Source of the DNA: Epiperipatus broadwayi
Taxonomy: Eukaryota > Onychophora > Udeonychophora > Euonychophora > Peripatidae
Assembly: GCA_028023455.1 (NCBI GenBank)
Contig: JAQFVV010006506.1
Span: forward strand, 560,501-624,500
Length of the DNA: 64,000 bases
Reading direction: 5' to 3'
A program made the position numbers and the translations under genes. The notes below the pieces were generated by a model. The model did not search any database, was not told where the DNA came from, and worked only from the letters and a program-made list of their open reading frames with translations. Below, in pieces: positions 1 to 13,119 of this stretch. Position 1 is the first letter of the stretch; every line of letters begins with the position of its first letter.

Positions 1-2689
1 GACTGAAGTTTAAATCTCAGTTATCAGGTTGAATCTGGATAATATTGAGCTTATTAATTTGCTCACTCTATTACTATATATAACAGCCACCTTAGAGCTG
101 TATGTATTCATCATCTTTGCTAGGCTATCAATTTATAACTTTAGCAAACCGTGAACAATACGATGGGTATATTGTAAGATTAGGCATGATTTATGAACCG
201 CATATACATTTATTTTAATATGTAAATATGAGACAGCTGTAATGACAACAGTCTCATTCACTAGGGAAATTCCTACATATATTAAATATACATATTTAAT
301 GTCATATAATCCTTGCTATTATTGTGTTACTTTATTTTATATCACTTGTTATTGTTTTAATAAACGTTTTTAAAATATAAATTGTTTCATATCTTTCTTG
401 CTCATGGGTCTATTTCAAACCAATCTACATTATCTTATTCAATCCACATTCTACTATCCCAATTTCTTAATGATTTTATATGCTGAGTATATATTGTTAT
501 AGTTAAGATAAATAATGTGCTATGTGGTCTATTCCACCTATTTAGTTAAGTCAGTATTCACCCCCGAGTCTCATTTTTTCCCCTATCCTATGTCAGCTTG
601 CAGGTTAAATTAAGACTGAGTGTGACTTCAGAAATGTCACTCATAAGGTGTTAAATTACAAAGTACTAGCAAATGAGTTGAAGTTTGGTTGGATTAGAAG
701 TCTCAATCACCTCACTCCGGTCAGCTTTGGTATACTTTGCTTGGACTCTGGGTTTTGTTGCATGAGTGTACAAATCTGACCTTACACTAATTACATTTAT
801 TTTTTCTCTCTTCCTATCACTAACATAAATAAAAAGAGAAAAAACTATTTTTTTCTTCTTTTATTAACTCAATTATAAAATAATGATATAACTTAAAAAT
901 GTAATATAAAATTTTTGTTGGCATAAACATGCTGTGAAAGAAATGAACAAAATGATTTTCAAAGAAACAAATGTCAAATCTTGCAATTAATTGGTAATGA
1001 TCCTGTTGTTTGAAAAATATTCTAGGTGTCAATGACAGCAAGTAAGAATAAATAAGTCTGAAACAAAAACTAGCATTTCGTCCCAACCAGATAGTTCAGT
1101 CTCCTTTGGTTTATTTATACACTCAACTCAAGAAACAGTTTTACAGTGATCCCTTGCACAGAATAGAAAACATTGGTTAAAACTGTTTTTCACTCCAATT
1201 GTTTTTATAGTATTTTTCAATATTTTATTTATAACAGCAAGTATGATGACATTTTTTAACAGAATATCATCTAACATGTGTGGCTAGACAGCTAGAAGTC
1301 AAACCAGAAAAACACCAAAAATGTAAATGGATCCAGAAACAAATACTGAAGTTCACTAAAATTAGCTGTTGCCCACTTTTCTGTGAAGAAAAAAATAGAA
1401 GAATTAAAAACACCTATTAATACTATAACTTATTTAACATCATTAATGCTACTACACAACCCATCTAACATTATCAATGAATCAGAACGATAACTACCAT
1501 CTTTGGATGAACTAATGAAGACATCAGTAGATATTTTAAAATAATGATACCTGCAGAAAACTTTGGTTTGGAACAGTTTAAATATTTCACATTATAAGAT
1601 CATATCTTAGATATTATGTGGCCTTAAATGTCAAATATTTTGTATCATTTTTATCTTTAATATTGGAAGTATTATAAGCAACAGTTTTATAGATTCATTG
1701 TTAAATAATTATTTTTTTATTTATCTATTTAGTTTCGTTTCTTATGGAACCCTTTCCAAATATTATGCTTTTAACAGCAATATCTTAGTAATATACACAA
1801 CCCTGAAAAATCATGCAATCCACTGCAAGACATGCAGGGATGGTGGTAATCATATATAAACGATGATGACCAAAAATAAACTTTCTATTCAGAAGGTTTG
1901 GCTCCTTAAAGTGTTAGTTTTTTGGAAAACAAAAAAAATTAAAAATACTTTTGGAAGGATTTGTACTTAGTTTAAAACAATGCACATCATCGTTTGTTTA
2001 ATATTATTATACAGTGTATATATATATATGAATTGAAAATCATTTTACTCGAATATTGTTAATCATTCAACTTTCATTTAATATAAATCTTTTTTGAAAT
2101 CAATATTTACCGGTACATATTACAACTTCATTGGTTCACTGAAGATTATCGTTACAATATATTTTATAATTCATTACTACAAAGACAAAAGTGTGGAGGG
2201 GGGGCATAACATATTAAAATAAATACAATCGTAGATAAAAATAACACAAATTCAAGTTGATCGATGTGTGTGGATGCTTGCTAGCACAAATATAATAAAG
2301 TTTGTCTACTAGATGTTATTGATCATTTTTCTGTTATTAGCATAATTAGACGTTTTTTTCAAGCTATGTATATTCTCCAGTAGGTGGCAGGTACGGTTGC
2401 TGTAAAGTTACATTTACTCTGTAGTAGTTGGCAAATATGATTCCAGTTGAAAATAATTTGTACTAATAGTAACTAAGCACTAACATGGGTGTACTACAAA
2501 GGTACAAACATTGGAAGTACACGAGGATAGAATTCATTATAAATAAAAAGTGGATGAATAATTTTGCGGAAATTAATATGTTGTACAGATTAGAAAGATT
2601 AGTTACGCAATCATAGATACCAAATGCAGATAAGTAACATTTGTATTTCATAGACTCTTAGTGATAAATAAATAGAAGATTTTTATATT
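1..2689. other. AT-rich DNA, nothing recognised
   Basis: No coding sequence, RNA gene or repeat could be supported here. The short open frames on both strands are low-complexity and look like chance products of AT-rich sequence. A short TA run lies near 2015-2028 and a G run near 2200. Confidence 0.5.
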
Positions 2690-5290
2690 GATATACAAAA
2701 TGCTTTTGATCAGATCAAAGAATATTTTAAAATTGTCTTGGGAAACTTTAATGCTCGAATTGGTAAACAAATGTAAGCTGAAAGTGTTGTAGGTAAATTT
2801 GGTCACGATAATAGTAGTGAGAGAGGACATATACTTTAGGAATTGGCAGAACAGAAAAACATATATTATGAATTCTTTTCTTTTTTTGGAGAAAAATGAT
2901 AAACGGAAATGGGCATTAAAGTTTCGAAATGAAGATAAGGCAGAATTGAATTATATTTTGACTAATGTTCTTAACAAATTCAACACAGGAAATGATTATC
3001 AATTAGGGAGATGAAATATGTGTTAATGTACAACTAGGAAAACAAATATATTAAGAAAAATAGTATTCGCAATTGATATTCCTAATTTTCAGAAACTTCC
3101 AAATGGATTTCAATTAGACCTAGTAAATAGTTTTCAAATATTAACAGATTTTACACATGATTCAGATTTGAGAGAACTCAACAGGAAGATAATTGATACA
3201 CTTTTAAAAACTGCAACAAACATAACTGATTCAAAAAAGTAGCAACTGACCAATAAAATTATTCTGAGACAAGACAATTTATGAAGAAAAGAAGAAATAT
3301 AAAAATATATAAAAATGATGCGTTAAGAAGGATTGAATATCTCACATTTTGTAAAGTGGTGCGAAAAAGAATTGATAATGATATAAGAAAGTATAGTTGC
3401 GAATTGGTAAGGAAAAGTAAAAGCATCATTACTGTAATAAACCATTTTAGTATTAATAGAAAACTCATTTCTGCAATATCAAAAAGAACGATGGAACTAT
3501 TATTAAAAAAAGAAATGGCATCATGAAATATGTAGAAGAGTTCTATCAAGAATTATATAATAATAAAGAACAAATAAAAGTAGCACCAACTACTATATTT
3601 TCTGAATTACCCAGGATTTTAAATAAAGAAGCTAGTTATACAATTAAATCTATCAGAAAAGGAAAACTCCAAGTAAAGATGGAATTGTAATCGATATCTT
3701 AAAAGAAGCAGGTGAAGAAGTGAAATTTTTACACAAAATTATATACCAAATTGTCTTAATAATAAAGGTATACCAGATAATTGGAATAATGCAATATTAA
3801 TATTGGAAAAAGGTGATAAACGAGATGTTAGAAATTACAGATCTGTCAGTATTGTCAGTTCTATAGAAACGTTTTACCAAGATAATTCATTATATAGCAA
3901 TCTTTGAATTTTAACCAATCAAAATAACGTTAGATTTTAAAATGGTTTTGATACAGTTGATCATATACATGTGTTGAGCAAAAATATAGAAAGGACCAAT
4001 GAATATACATTACCGTTATGCTGTCATTTGTAGATTATAAAAAGGCATTTGATTCTATAAGTATTTCCTCGGTGATTAAAGCATTGAATCTTTAGGATAT
4101 AGACTCAGGATATTGCTATATTCTGAAGAGTATTTTTAAAAATGAAATAGCAACAATTAAGTTACATAATCATATTAGTAAAGTATTAAAGATTTTAAGA
4201 CTTCTCATTCGATAATTTAATATACAAAATTAACAAAGCGTATGCCACACTTGAATGAGAAGCTATAAAGATACACAGAAATTATTACACGCTAAGCGCT
4301 TTCGAGGTCTTTTGCCTCATATTCATAGCTCACAGTACCGCTATGAATATGAGGCAAAAGACCTTGAAAGCGCTTAGCGTGTAATAATTTCTGTGTATCT
4401 TTATAGCTTCTCATTCAAGTGTGGCATACGCTTTGTTAATTTTGTATAATCATATTAGGAAAAATAACATTGATAAAACTTTTTACATTAGTTGTGGAAA
4501 AAATGTTTTGTGAATTAAAATTGGATGCTAAGGGAGTAAAACTAAATGGAGATTATTTGTCATCTAATTGTTTTGTCCAAAAAATGCTTTACAGCTTCAT
4601 AAAATGCTACAAGAGTTATCAGATGAAAGTAGGAAAATATGACTGAAGATAAATGTTAAAAAGACTAAAGTAATGTTCTTTGGATTTTCTCGAAAAAGAA
4701 AACAAATGTCGATAATGATAAATTAGAAGAAGTTAACAATTACTACGACAGTTAGAAACATAATGGATAAAACCAATTATAAAATTAAACTTGACTAGAG
4801 TGCTTTTGGTAGAAATAACTTAATAATTAAAAAGAAATATGCCGATGTGTTTGAAAAGAAAGGTTTTAATAAATGTGTTTTACCAGTTCTTATCTATGAA
4901 TCTGAGTCTTCAACAATTAATAAAAGACCAGTACAGAGACATGTGTAGAGATGCGTGTTAGGGTTAACAAGAAGAGATCAAAAATGAAATACATGCGTGA
5001 GAGAACAAACTCGTGTTACTGACATAATTGAAAGAATTAAAAGATTGGAATTTGGTTGAATGTATTGCTAGAGGAGATGATAATCGATGGATAGTTGAAA
5101 TCTTACTGGATTCTATGAGATTGTAAAAGACTTAGAAAGAGATTAATTGATAGATGGTTGGATGAAATAAGGCAGAGTGCTGGGGCGATGTGTGCTCAAG
5201 AGAGACTAGTGGTCAGAGAAGATGGATTGAACTTGGTGTGATCTTCATATTGCAGTGGATCGTTAATGGTTGAAAATGATGGATGAAACT
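2690..5290 (+). pseudogene. RTE-like LINE relic (endonuclease-reverse transcriptase), interrupted
   Basis: Decayed non-LTR retrotransposon polyprotein. Translating piecewise in shifting frames gives, in order, an AP-endonuclease piece around 2735-2770 (GNFNARIG, the usual GDFN-type motif), a KFG-ERG-L-ELA stretch at about 2795-2845, the linker typical of RTE elements at 2900-3260, a reverse transcriptase piece with an FVDYKKAFDSI-like motif at about 4020-4060, and the C-terminal tail to about 5290. The frame 2799-3014 is a surviving fragment. Stops and frameshifts are frequent, so no protein is made. A 228-bp palindrome (4221-4448) sits inside the RT region. The relic at 29.0-31.7 kb on the other strand is the same family, with matching phrases in the same order. 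RTE clade membership is inferred from these motifs; no alignment was run. Confidence 0.75.
4221..4448. mobile_element. Near-perfect 228-bp palindromic MITE inside the LINE
   Basis: Two arms of about 109 bp (4221-4329 and 4340-4448) are almost perfectly inverted around a 10-bp loop. Termini read TATACAAAATTAAC and its complement, so a TA target duplication with TACAAAATTAAC inverted ends is possible, as in Tc1/mariner-type MITEs. It is inserted in the reverse transcriptase part of the LINE relic. The very low arm divergence suggests it is younger than the decayed LINE, or is maintained by gene conversion. Superfamily assignment is inference. Confidence 0.75.
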
Positions 5291-5922
5291 AGGCATATTA
5301 CATTTTACCACGATTTAATCTTCATACCTACTATTCCTGACTAGATTTGATGTTTGAATCAATCACATTCTTTATATAAATATATCTATATTTGTTAATA
5401 ATTATTTATTGGGCTAGTGATTTTTATATTTAATTATCTCAGATATGAAGTTTATACTTAGTGAAAGCCAATATATCTTTCTGTAAATTATGTAAATGCA
5501 TGACATTATTAATTTAATGTAAGACTTTTTCTACACGATTGCTATATTTAAACACACATTTGAAGCACTGTTTAACACAAGTACACAGCAATAAAACAGC
5601 CATTTGGGGAAAGCGAACGGTACTTAAACTTCGCTTTTTTCAAATCAATAATTTTAGATGTTGAAGGTTGCAATATCTTTCTACAAGAACTTTTTCACAC
5701 ACATTTACTAATAATTAGCATTTTTTCAAATATAAGTATATATTTAAATATTGAACTTACATAGGAAAGAGAAAGACTTTGAATTAATAATACCAATGTA
5801 TATGTATAATTTGCAAGAAGAGATTATATATTGACTTGTAATAAATTTTAAATTTTATAATAGATGCTAATAATAATAAAATAATAAATCCTATCGAACA
5901 CTGATATATTCATTTGAAATTT
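5291..5922. other. AT-rich spacer
   Basis: I see no gene or repeat that I can support between the LINE relic and the SINE. Confidence 0.4.
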
Positions 5923-5933
5923 AATATTCGTTA

Positions 5934-6036
5934 GTCAATCGTTGGTGGTCGAGTGGTCAGCACAACTGCCTTACAAGCAGTTGTCCCGGCTTCACTTCCC
6001 TGCCGATGCTATAACACCTGATATATATATATATAA
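5934..6036 (+). mobile_element. tRNA-Gly-derived SINE, copy 1
   Basis: The segment 5938-6009 matches the layout of tRNA-Gly(TCC): TGGTGGTCGAGTGGTCAGC as the D-arm/A-box region, an anticodon stem-loop ACTGC-CTTACAA-GCAGT and a CCGATGC acceptor end. The anticodon position reads TAC rather than TCC, and the T-arm is degenerate, so this is not a working tRNA. It is followed by ATAACACCTGA and a (TA)n tail. An 11-bp target duplication (AATATTCGTTA) flanks it at 5923-5933 and 6037-6047, showing retroposition. Copies 2 and 3 (20.9 and 23.4 kb) share the tRNA part and the GACACnTG tail. Confidence 0.8.
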
Positions 6037-6420
6037 AATATTCGTTAAGACTTTGCTGAATAGTTTATGTATAGATTAAAACATGATCACATGTTGGCAA
6101 TATATAATAGATAAGTAATTATAAATATGCGACTTTTTTTTCGCATTAAATAGTGGTGGTGAAGACCATTTAAATATTGTATTGTGATTTGGGCCAACCG
6201 AAAATATTTATTCATCATAAATATATTTTGAGAATTAATTTTCTTTTATTTGATATCTATTGATTTGATTAAAGTGTTTTCTGAATTAATTAATAATTTA
6301 CATCTCTGTATTTAGATATTTCAAAAATGTAAAGAAGGGAGCAGAATTAATCAAATCCTATTCATATCAATATAAAAATGAGTTTAGATCAATTTAACAA
6401 AATATTAATATACAGTAATT

Positions 6421-6886
6421 GGTGCTCTTTTAGTAGCAATCTCCACCATTTTGAATTTTAAAAACGACCAAAAACATCATCTGACACATCTAAGTGATAA
6501 AAAAGTACCTGAAAATACAAAACATTTAGAACTCAGGTCACATGACTAATTTGAACCAAAAAGCCAAAACGTAAAATATTTACAACTTGGGTCACATGAC
6601 TATAATATCAATTAAAACCAACACACATACAAATCAAAAATTTAGAACTAATTTGAAAAAAAGGCCAAAACGTAAAAGATTTAGAATTTGGGTCACATGG
6701 CTATAATATCAATTAAGAGCACACACATAGAAATCAAAAATGTTTTCTTGACCAGATTAATCACATGATCCGAGTTCTAAATGTTTTGCATTTCCGTTTA
6801 CTTTTTTATCACTTAGATGTGTCAGACGACCTTTTTGGTCATTTTTGAATTTCAAAATGATGGAGATCTCGTACTAAAAGAGCACT
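6421..6886. mobile_element. 466-bp palindromic MITE, hAT-like target duplication
   Basis: Terminal inverted repeats read GGTGCTCTTTTAGTA (left) and its near-perfect complement (right), and the complementarity runs inward for over 100 bp on each side. The flanks CAGTAATT (6413-6420) and GAGTAATT (6887-6894) form an 8-bp duplication with one mismatch, which is the hAT length. The centre holds two direct copies of a roughly 130-bp block carrying GCCAAAACGTAAAA and GGGTCACATG (about 6555 and 6665). No coding capacity. hAT assignment is inferred from duplication length only. Confidence 0.7.
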
Positions 6887-6894
6887 GAGTAATT

Positions 6895-9800
6895 TACAGA
6901 AATATTCCTATGCATGTAGTAATCTTTTTAATAGCAAATAAAAAATATGGTTGTTAAATCATTATTGAAGGTAAGACATATATCTGACCCAAATCTCTCA
7001 CCCAAACTGAATGAATTATTTCATAAATTTATAAATAGTTTTCAAAATTTGATAGATAATTAGGTAAATTTTCTTACATTTAGTTGATCAAAAATACATA
7101 AATAGCATTAAGCTGAGATAGTATTGTGACATCACATGGCCTCTCTTGTGCTTCCAATAGTGATTATTTCATATTCTAAAGCCATCTAATCTAGGCTTCA
7201 TTAATGGGAACAGGTAATATTGTGCTACAAATCTCAAATACCGGATCAATACATTTTTGAATTTTGCTTCCATCAGTCAAGACTAGATTCATAATTACAT
7301 TTATCTCAAATATGCATCCACCATTCACTTCTTTCTCCTTTACATTACTCAAGCTAAAACGATGTAGAAAGTCATCTGATATCAAATCAATATAGTTAAA
7401 AAAAGTTAAATAGCGCAGATTTGAAGCTTTGGAATATTTTTTAAATTTAGGTTATTGGTTTGAATGTCATAGTGGAATAAAATATGGCTGGTAGATATGA
7501 AAATATATTACTTCTAACTTTGAATCACTAGTCTTAAGATGGAAATTTTAAAATATTATACCATTTGGTATTCAATGTTTGGTCAAGCTTACAATACATA
7601 ATTCTAAAGTACATTGAAGATAAATATTATGGGAGTAAATCCTTACTGTTTTAAAATAATCCGTTTTGGACTAATTAACGCGATTGCTGAGGATTTTAAA
7701 ATAATAATAACACCAAATACTAAGGTCTCATTGTACTGAATATTGGTCATGCAGTTTTGCCTTCCAATAATATTCTACCGTTCTAATAAAGGTGTTAAAA
7801 TATATGTTAAATAAATAACTTTTTGTAGGAGAAGGCGATATTTTTATTATCCTAATTCAGATAATTAAATTTCATTCTAACAAGATTATAGAAGTCTATG
7901 AATTTCTGGCTCCAAATCATATCTCGGCTTGACTGGTTTCACAGCTCTAACTGTAGCCTTGCAAATAACTCCATGTATAAATTACATTTGTTTTTGTTAA
8001 TGTGAATGGATACATTCAAGAGAATGCAGAATTTTAAATAGTTAACAAAAATTTACAAATGACTTTTATACTGTCACAGTCTGATTTTAAACTACTTTTT
8101 CTCAAAGATTAATAGAAGTGTCTATGAAATAACGGTAATATTATTTAAGTTACAGTTTTTCTGATAAGGTTTTTTAAAAACAACTACGTTTAAACTTAAG
8201 TTTACAGAGAAAATTGTTATTTTGATTCGTGGTGCTTTTGGTCAATTATTTTTATCTCAAACACCTCTGCAATTAAAAAATAAAAATCTTAGGTTGTTAA
8301 TTACACTGAAACTGTTGAACCATTGGCAGATTGAATAGACAGAGGGATAATGTTTATTGATGTAATAATTTGGGTGGTGTGTGTGGTATAATTCAAATCT
8401 TCACATGGTACAGAGCAATGGTAGAAGAGAATTATCTGGGATTGAAATAATGTGGATCACAACTCTTTTTTATCACTGCTAAAAATTTACATATTATTCA
8501 GATAAGACTATAAATAATGTTGAAGGATTTACTCTACATATGGACTGACTTTATTTTAAAATGACTAATATACATTTTACTGAGATAGCATTAATTGTGG
8601 ATGATGCCCTTAAATCAGATGTGGATAATTGTCATTTTATCAGCAAAGATTAAACAATATCAGAACACAATAGAATTTTTAAAAGATAGTTGGCCATTTA
8701 ATTCCAAATCAGTAAAATATTTCATTTTTTCAATATGAACTCGAGAGCATATTTGTAGAATATTGAAACCTGTACATATTTAAAGAAGTCTAATCTTATT
8801 TATACAGTAGAGGCACTATAGTCCTAGAAAAAGCATTTAGATGATACACGACCCGTTTCAATGACTTAGAATATATTCCAATATTATGTCGTCTACAAAC
8901 ATGAATTTTGCCTCGATTAAACTCTTAAATGCACTTCATGATAAAATTCTTAACCTAATCATACGAATGATTACTTCCCAATGATTTTTATAGTACATTA
9001 CCATTAAATGCAAATATATAAAAGATGTATAACATATTTTTAAAACGTGCCACAACAAAGCCAATTCATTATGCAGTAATGGTAAAAATATAAGTAATAG
9101 AATTTCATTATGTTTCAATAATTAATATACTCATGATTATATTATCAGATTATATAATCCTATTTTATTCAGTCTGTTACAAATAGGTCATGGAGCAAAA
9201 TATTAAGCATATATTTCTTCCCAAAAGGAACTTACATTTGAATTCTTGTAAACACGTGAAAAGTGGGAGTTTATGTTGTCTATTTTAACTATACCATAAA
9301 TAATGATCACTCAAAATGGATAAAGCAAATGGACCAATTGGTAAATTGTAAAAAATGGATAGATAATGAATTCACGAAATTTTTACTATATATATTATAT
9401 TATAGTGGACATAATTTATTATCGTTAGAATTTCATTAAGTTCTGGATTCATTGACACAAAAAATAAGGAAAAGAAAAATAATAACAGTAAGTATATATT
9501 TTAAAAAATGTTCACACATAAATCTACATAGAATATTAAGATTCTTCATAGTTTATTATCATCGCGCATATATAAAAATGTCTTTATTTACAATGTACCT
9601 TTAAAAAAATTTAAAATGAGAAAATGCTCTTTAGGTAAAATTAAAAAAGATTAAAGGATATTGTACGACTAAACATTTGAAATTATATGACTAATTCGGG
9701 TAAAGAGAAAGTTCTTAAATAGCCACACTTATTTTAATACACTTTTCATTTAATTTCTAATGTCAGTTTCAGCTGCCTAGAAGAACCTCCTTCAATGTTC

Positions 9801-12049
9801 TGAAACACTTTTCAATAAATTTTCTTTCTCAGATGATAACATAGGATAGAAAAAACAACGTGGAAACAATTTTAAAAAGTTTATTCAGAGACTATGATGA
9901 AAGTCAACTGAAAGAAAACATCACGAACAAACTTATCTTGAAAAAGCATGAAATAAGTAAAACGAAATTGAGAAATAGATTATTAAAAACTGAAGTGAAA
10001 TGCAAAAGTAAATATTGACCAATGAATGTTCTCAATTCCAGCACATTTTCACTCAATTTGTTATCAAAGCTTAATTATAAGCAGGTGATAAACAAATCTA
10101 CTTCTCATTAAAATTTTCAGTTTTTAAAAAATATGTAGACTAAACAATAACAAAGAAAAGAAAAATATTGACAAAGTGGAGTATAAAGACTTTAAGATGA
10201 TAAAAATTGAATTAGTAAATAATGCTAATGGAAGAATTTGGCTAAAGAAAGTTATACTTAATAACAGAAGAGAGCAAGCAGAAGCGTACCTAGCTAATAA
10301 TTGAAATCACTTAAATTATATTAAAAGATCGTTTATTATTTTAATAAAACGTTTATGTACAATGAACTTTAAAGATGAATTTTACAGTGTAAATGAGTGA
10401 TACAAAATTAGAAAGAGGTGTTGATATTGTATAAATTAAAATAGAATTAGTTAAAAGAATATTTCTTCTACATCTTCGATATGAAGATAAGTGAACTATT
10501 TATTGATAAAGTGAGATTGAAAAGCACGATGAGGGGAGAAAATTGAACTAGCTAGCCGTGATTATAAATAATAAGAATTAAATATAAATTTTGATGAAAA
10601 TGGTTGAATAAACTTATGAAATAAATATTGTAGTCTTTAAAATATATATCACGTATGTTGTGGATAATATCGATCTTCACTAAAAAGGAATGTTGTAGAA
10701 AATATTAGAGTTAAAAGATAATCCTTGCAAGTAATACCCATGGGTTAAACTGAATAGTGAAGAATAATGGTGAATTTATGACCATTTAATATTATAATAA
10801 AATGAAAGGAGTCTACAATAAAAAAAAACTTATATATAATCAAGTTGGAAATGTCAAATTATAAATAATTGTTTACAGAAAATTGCATTTTATTATATTA
10901 CTAAGAAGCAGAGATGGGGAATGTTCAAGTTATTGTACAATGTTTGAAACGATTTGGTTACTAAAGAAATTAAAACTACTCATAGATGAATTATGTTTTA
11001 AATAAATATATATTAAAATTTTTATCATTGTCTTTGAATAGTTTTAAATTTGTATGATTTAAATAATTATTAGAAAGATAGGAGAATAACTACATATATA
11101 TAAAAAATTATTTATTTTATTTATTTATGTGTGTAATTAATTGTTTAAATTTTTATTTTGTTAAGTGTTATTAAATGACTATAATAAATCGGAATAAATA
11201 ATAATCTAAGTATCTATAAATATAAAGGTATTAACATAGATTAATTTAAAGAGGATAAAATGTATGTGTGAAAAAATATAATGTTAAAAGTATACATTGT
11301 GATATTTAAATTTTGATCTCATATTTAATTCGATATAATTATAGTGTATTTATATTCAATCCTGAATTATAATTCTGTATAGTTTATTATTGGTAATAGA
11401 GATAAGAAACAAGTATAGTTTGTAGATGAAAAATCAGGAAAATTGCATTATTAAAATGGGAAATAGGAAGTTAGTATTGAAGTTGTACTACATATACTAA
11501 ATACTGGTATTTCTTTCTTTATGGTGTACTAAAATATATTATATTAATATTCATGAGAGTAGAATGAAATCTAGAATTAAGTTATTTCAAGATATGATAA
11601 GTTCCCATAGTTTCAAAGTATACAATATAATATTTTATTTTATTTATTCAAAGAGTTGAATAGTAAGGTTATTGGAAAAATTGAGTGAGAAATCAATAGT
11701 TCAATAAATATTAATTACCATTTTACTGGCAGAGAGTGAAAGAGATCAAAAGTCATAAATATCATAAAAGATAATAGGAAAAGAATATGAGTATTTAGAA
11801 TATTAAAGTAAGATTATTTTGTTTTAAGGACAATACATATTTTTTTATCTTCTTATCAATTTATAGTCATCAATATCGGAGTAAAGAATATTTGTTAACC
11901 CAAGCTTTAAAGAATAATGACTGTAAATAGTAAACACAGTAAATGATTGATCATTAATATGATATTGTAGCATAAAAAAGATACATAATTTTATGGGTCA
12001 AAAAATACCTTCAAGCTATAACAATAAAACCATATATTATTAAAAAAGG
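6895..12049. other. Long AT-rich stretch, unassigned
   Basis: Five kilobases without a supportable gene. Short open frames at 7191-7385 and 8936-9118 (minus strand) have no recognisable motif. The plus strand of 9.8-10.8 kb is purine-rich and could be a very old retroelement, but I cannot identify conserved residues. Confidence 0.4.
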
Positions 12050-12062
12050 ATATTTAATTTTA

Positions 12063-12150
12063 AAACAGGCAAAACTCTCCATGCAGTAATGCCACTCCGT
12101 GCAAACCAGAGTAATCAATAGATGCAAGCATAAGAAATGGTGATCATGTG
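12063..12150. mobile_element. Rep-A mini-insertion (88 bp) with 13-bp target duplication
   Basis: Starts AAACAGGCAAAACTCTCC and ends GTGATCATGTG, the same two ends as the 1.5-kb Rep-A array at 60.4-61.9 kb. Flanked by perfect 13-bp duplications ATATTTAATTTTA at 12050-12062 and 12151-12163. The interior is deleted relative to long copies and lacks the hammerhead segment. The left part is in antisense and the right part in sense orientation relative to the hammerhead strand. No terminal inverted repeat and no A tail. Confidence 0.8.
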
Positions 12151-12223
12151 ATATTTAATTTTAGTTCTTGACTATTATAAATAAGGAAAAATAAAAATGT
12201 TTGAATATGTAAATAATTTTATT

Positions 12224-12284
12224 AAAACAGGCAAAACTCTCTATACGTATTGCCACAAGCATAAGAAATAGTGATCATGTGAAG
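12224..12284. mobile_element. Rep-A micro-insertion (61 bp) with 13-bp target duplication
   Basis: Begins AAAACAGGCAAAACTC and ends GTGATCATGTGAAG. A perfect 13-bp duplication AAATAATTTTATT lies at 12211-12223 and 12285-12297. It is among the smallest insertions with clear hallmarks that one could expect, and lies only 60 bp from the 88-bp copy. It retains both family ends and almost nothing else. Confidence 0.8.
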
Positions 12285-12297
12285 AAATAATTTTATT

Positions 12298-13047
12298 GTG
12301 TTATATTATTATGTAATTTTCTTTATATTTATTTTTTTTCTTAAAGTATTTATTAGTTCAAATGTAATTTAATAAAGTTAATTTTTATAAGTTTAATTAA
12401 GTATTTAGAGTTGTATTTATTTGGTCTGAATCATCATCACTACACCATATTCACAGACTATTAATTGTTCTATATACATTAATTAAAGTATAAAATTTAA
12501 GTAATAATAAATTTAATAATAGGATTATGTATAGCAATTATGTAAGAATAACATATTTTACAAGATATATTATTCTATTACAAAATACTATTATCACATA
12601 AGTCATTAATGAAGTATATATTCCAAATGTAGCAGAGTATGTTTATTTGCTGGAAAATCAGATTATTATTTATTTTAGTGTTAAAATTGTATATTATTAT
12701 AATTGAAATAAAAGTGGTTAGTTATTATTAATGAATTATAGATCATAAAAATATAAAATAGTAAGATAATGTTAATTATAATTATAATAATTAGCAGATT
12801 TTTAAAATGATTATATTACCTATAGAATTAAGTAAAATCCCTCTTTATATCTTATATGTTGGATGAATAGTTAATTAAAAATCAGTGATGATTCTGAGAT
12901 CTCCTTAGCATAATATTATTAGTATTATAAATTATATCTCTACTAGAATAGTAATGATTGAAACAAATATACAATAACGTGGTAATATAATCTTATTAAT
13001 TAATTCATATTAAATTTGATAATTATAGATGTTTTATTATATTTATT
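12298..13047. other. AT-rich spacer
   Basis: Nothing recognised; dominated by short A/T runs. Confidence 0.4.
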
Positions 13048-13119
13048 TAAATAAGATATTAATTTATAAAGCGCAGATGTTTTTCAAATATCGCGCTATA
13101 TAAATTAATATCTTATTTA
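13048..13119. repeat. Short hairpin repeat ending in GCGC
   Basis: Arms of about 27 nt, TAAATAAGATATTAATTTAT followed by AAAGCGC, are inverted around an 18-nt loop. The phrase TTATAAAGCGCA also appears next to the hairpin at 16.86 kb, so both may belong to one MITE family. Confidence 0.6.

Noticed and set aside
5938-6009. Functional tRNA gene
   Set aside because: T-arm is degenerate, anticodon mismatches the tRNA-Gly body, and target duplications show retroposition. The same applies to the copies at 20.9 and 23.4 kb.
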